Shown here piece after piece: positions 63,155-64,000 of a stretch of 64,000 bases of DNA (position 1 is its first letter; every line of letters starts with the position of its first letter). The position numbers and the translations under genes were made by a program. The notes beneath the pieces are model-generated. The model made no database searches and was not told where the DNA came from. It worked only from the letters and a program-made list of their open reading frames with translations. The DNA comes from Devosia sp. (GTDB taxonomy: Bacteria; Pseudomonadota; Alphaproteobacteria; Rhizobiales; Devosiaceae): NCBI RefSeq assembly GCF_017744655.1, contig NZ_JAGIAW010000005.1, positions 124,001 through 188,000 on the forward strand, given 5' to 3'.

Positions 63155-64000
63155 ATGAGAGTGACCAAGTCTTTCGCGCTGGCCAGTGCCGGTTTGCTGT
63201 TGGCCACCAGCTTTGCCTTTGCGCAATCGACCGAAATTCGGGTCGGCGCGCCGCTCGAACCGCCGATGCTGGACCCGACGGCCGGCGCTGCCGAGGCCAT
63301 CGACGTGGTGGTCTATCAAAATGTCTTCGAGGGCCTGACCCGCATTGACCAGACCGGCGCGGTACAGCCTGGCCTCGCGTCCGCATGGACCGTCAGCGAA
63401 GACGGGCTCACCTATCGCTTCACGCTCAATGACGGGGTCACCTTCCACGATGGCACCGCCTTCGACGCAGAAGACGTGAAATTCACCTTCGAGCGCATTC
63501 TGGCCGAAGACAGCGTCAACGCGCAGAAAGCACTTTACGAGGCCATTTCGGCCGTAACGGTGATTGACCCGCTTACGGTGGAATTCACCCTGTCGCGTCC
63601 GGACGGACTGTTCCTCTTCAATATCGGCCGCGGCGATGCTGTCATCGTGGCGCCGGAAAGCGCCGCCAACAATGCGACCGACCCGATCGGCACCGGCCCC
63701 TTCGCCTTCGTGCAGTGGGATCGCGGCAGCCGCGTCATTCTCGAACAGTATGGCCCCTATTGGGGTGAGAAGCCGGCCCTGACCAAGGCGACCTATGTGT
63801 TCATCGGCGATACCGCGACGATGACCAATGCCCTGCTCGCTGGCGATGTCGACGGTACCTACAATTTTGCCGCCGAAGCCCTGCCGGTCTTTGACGGCAA
63901 CCCGCAGTTCAAGGTGCTTGTCGGTTCGACCGAAGGCGAAACGATCCTTTCGACCAACAATGCGAAATCGCCCTTCGACAAGCTCGAAGTGCGCCAGGCC
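63155..64000 (+). CDS. Peptide/nickel-type ABC transporter substrate-binding protein, 5' part
   Basis: The first 282 codons of an SBP_bac_5 (DppA/OppA) protein; the gene runs off the window. Signal peptide MRVTKSFALASAGLLLATSFAFA, then RVGAPLEPPMLDPTAG, VYQNVFEGLTRID, LASAWTVSEDGLTYRFTL and GVTFHDGTAFDAEDVKFTFE, the standard family opening. It should bind dipeptides, oligopeptides or sugars in the periplasm; the permease and ATPase genes are presumably beyond the window. GGGAG precedes the ATG. Confidence 0.93.
   Translation, partial: MRVTKSFALASAGLLLATSFAFAQSTEIRVGAPLEPPMLDPTAGAAEAIDVVVYQNVFEGLTRIDQTGAVQPGLASAWTVSEDGLTYRFTLNDGVTFHDGTAFDAEDVKFTFERILAEDSVNAQKALYEAISAVTVIDPLTVEFTLSRPDGLFLFNIGRGDAVIVAPESAANNATDPIGTGPFAFVQWDRGSRVILEQYGPYWGEKPALTKATYVFIGDTATMTNALLAGDVDGTYNFAAEALPVFDGNPQFKVLVGSTEGETILSTNNAKSPFDKLEVRQA

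Overview
The window is 64 kb of GC-rich, densely coding bacterial chromosome. Gene content points to an alphaproteobacterium of the Hyphomicrobiales, probably Devosia-like: plant-type glutamate-cysteine ligase, short HisG with HisZ, a tRNA-His without an encoded G-1, rhizobial-style IleRS and RibF, an alphaproteobacterial heat-shock promoter before groESL, and many short palindromic intergenic repeats. I see no prophage, IS element, CRISPR array or rRNA operon. The genus is an inference; the class is fairly secure.

Layout. 1-4.1 kb: end of rsmE, glutathione synthesis (gshA), purD, a patatin phospholipase. 4.1-7.2 kb: acetyltransferase, MarR regulator and tadA on the minus strand, then a TetR regulator divergent from a secreted RidA-like protein, with two perfect operators between them. 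7.3-12.3 kb: mutL, a natural fusion of a ring-cleaving dioxygenase with a hydrolase, and a hydrolase divergent from a two-cysteine OhrR-like sensor. 12.3-14.6 kb: two divergent citrate synthase homologues, one carrying an N-terminal DNA-binding domain, separated by a perfect 24-bp palindrome; this is the most interesting locus here. 14.5-19.6 kb: Entner-Doudoroff operon (sugar kinase, zwf, pgl, edd). 19.9-24.2 kb: cobP, a cation efflux protein and small proteins of unknown function. 24.2-29.8 kb: a zinc uptake locus (CobW GTPase, AztD metallochaperone, ZnuA / ZnuC, ZnuB, Zur) with Zur-box-like sites.

29.8-41.8 kb: GFA enzyme, rsmD, rluB with a very long repetitive tail, lipoprotein, lspA, ileS, a glycosyltransferase, a LuxR-type regulator, ribF and a HAD phosphatase. 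41.8-49.1 kb: degenerate EAL protein, sigma-54 activator, GH125 mannosidase, RibD-like reductase, EamA transporter and small genes. 49.1-51.3 kb: groES-groEL with sigma-32-type promoter, CIRCE operator and terminator. 51.4-56.4 kb: Sel1-repeat protein, TauE permease, hisG-hisZ-hisS. 56.5-64 kb: L,D-transpeptidase, cysteine-rich TadG-like pilus protein, tRNA-His, a histidine-kinase-like protein that has lost its phosphorylatable histidine, and the start of a peptide ABC substrate-binding protein.

How they work together: zwf-pgl-edd with the kinase take hexose to KDPG (the aldolase is not in the window). Zur and its sites should control zinc import and the AztD chaperone on both arms of one divergent promoter. 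Several regulators (TetR, OhrR-like, LuxR-type, HTH-citrate synthase) sit beside strong palindromes, so local autoregulation is a theme. Genes are packed tightly: five convergent pairs share overlapping stop codons.
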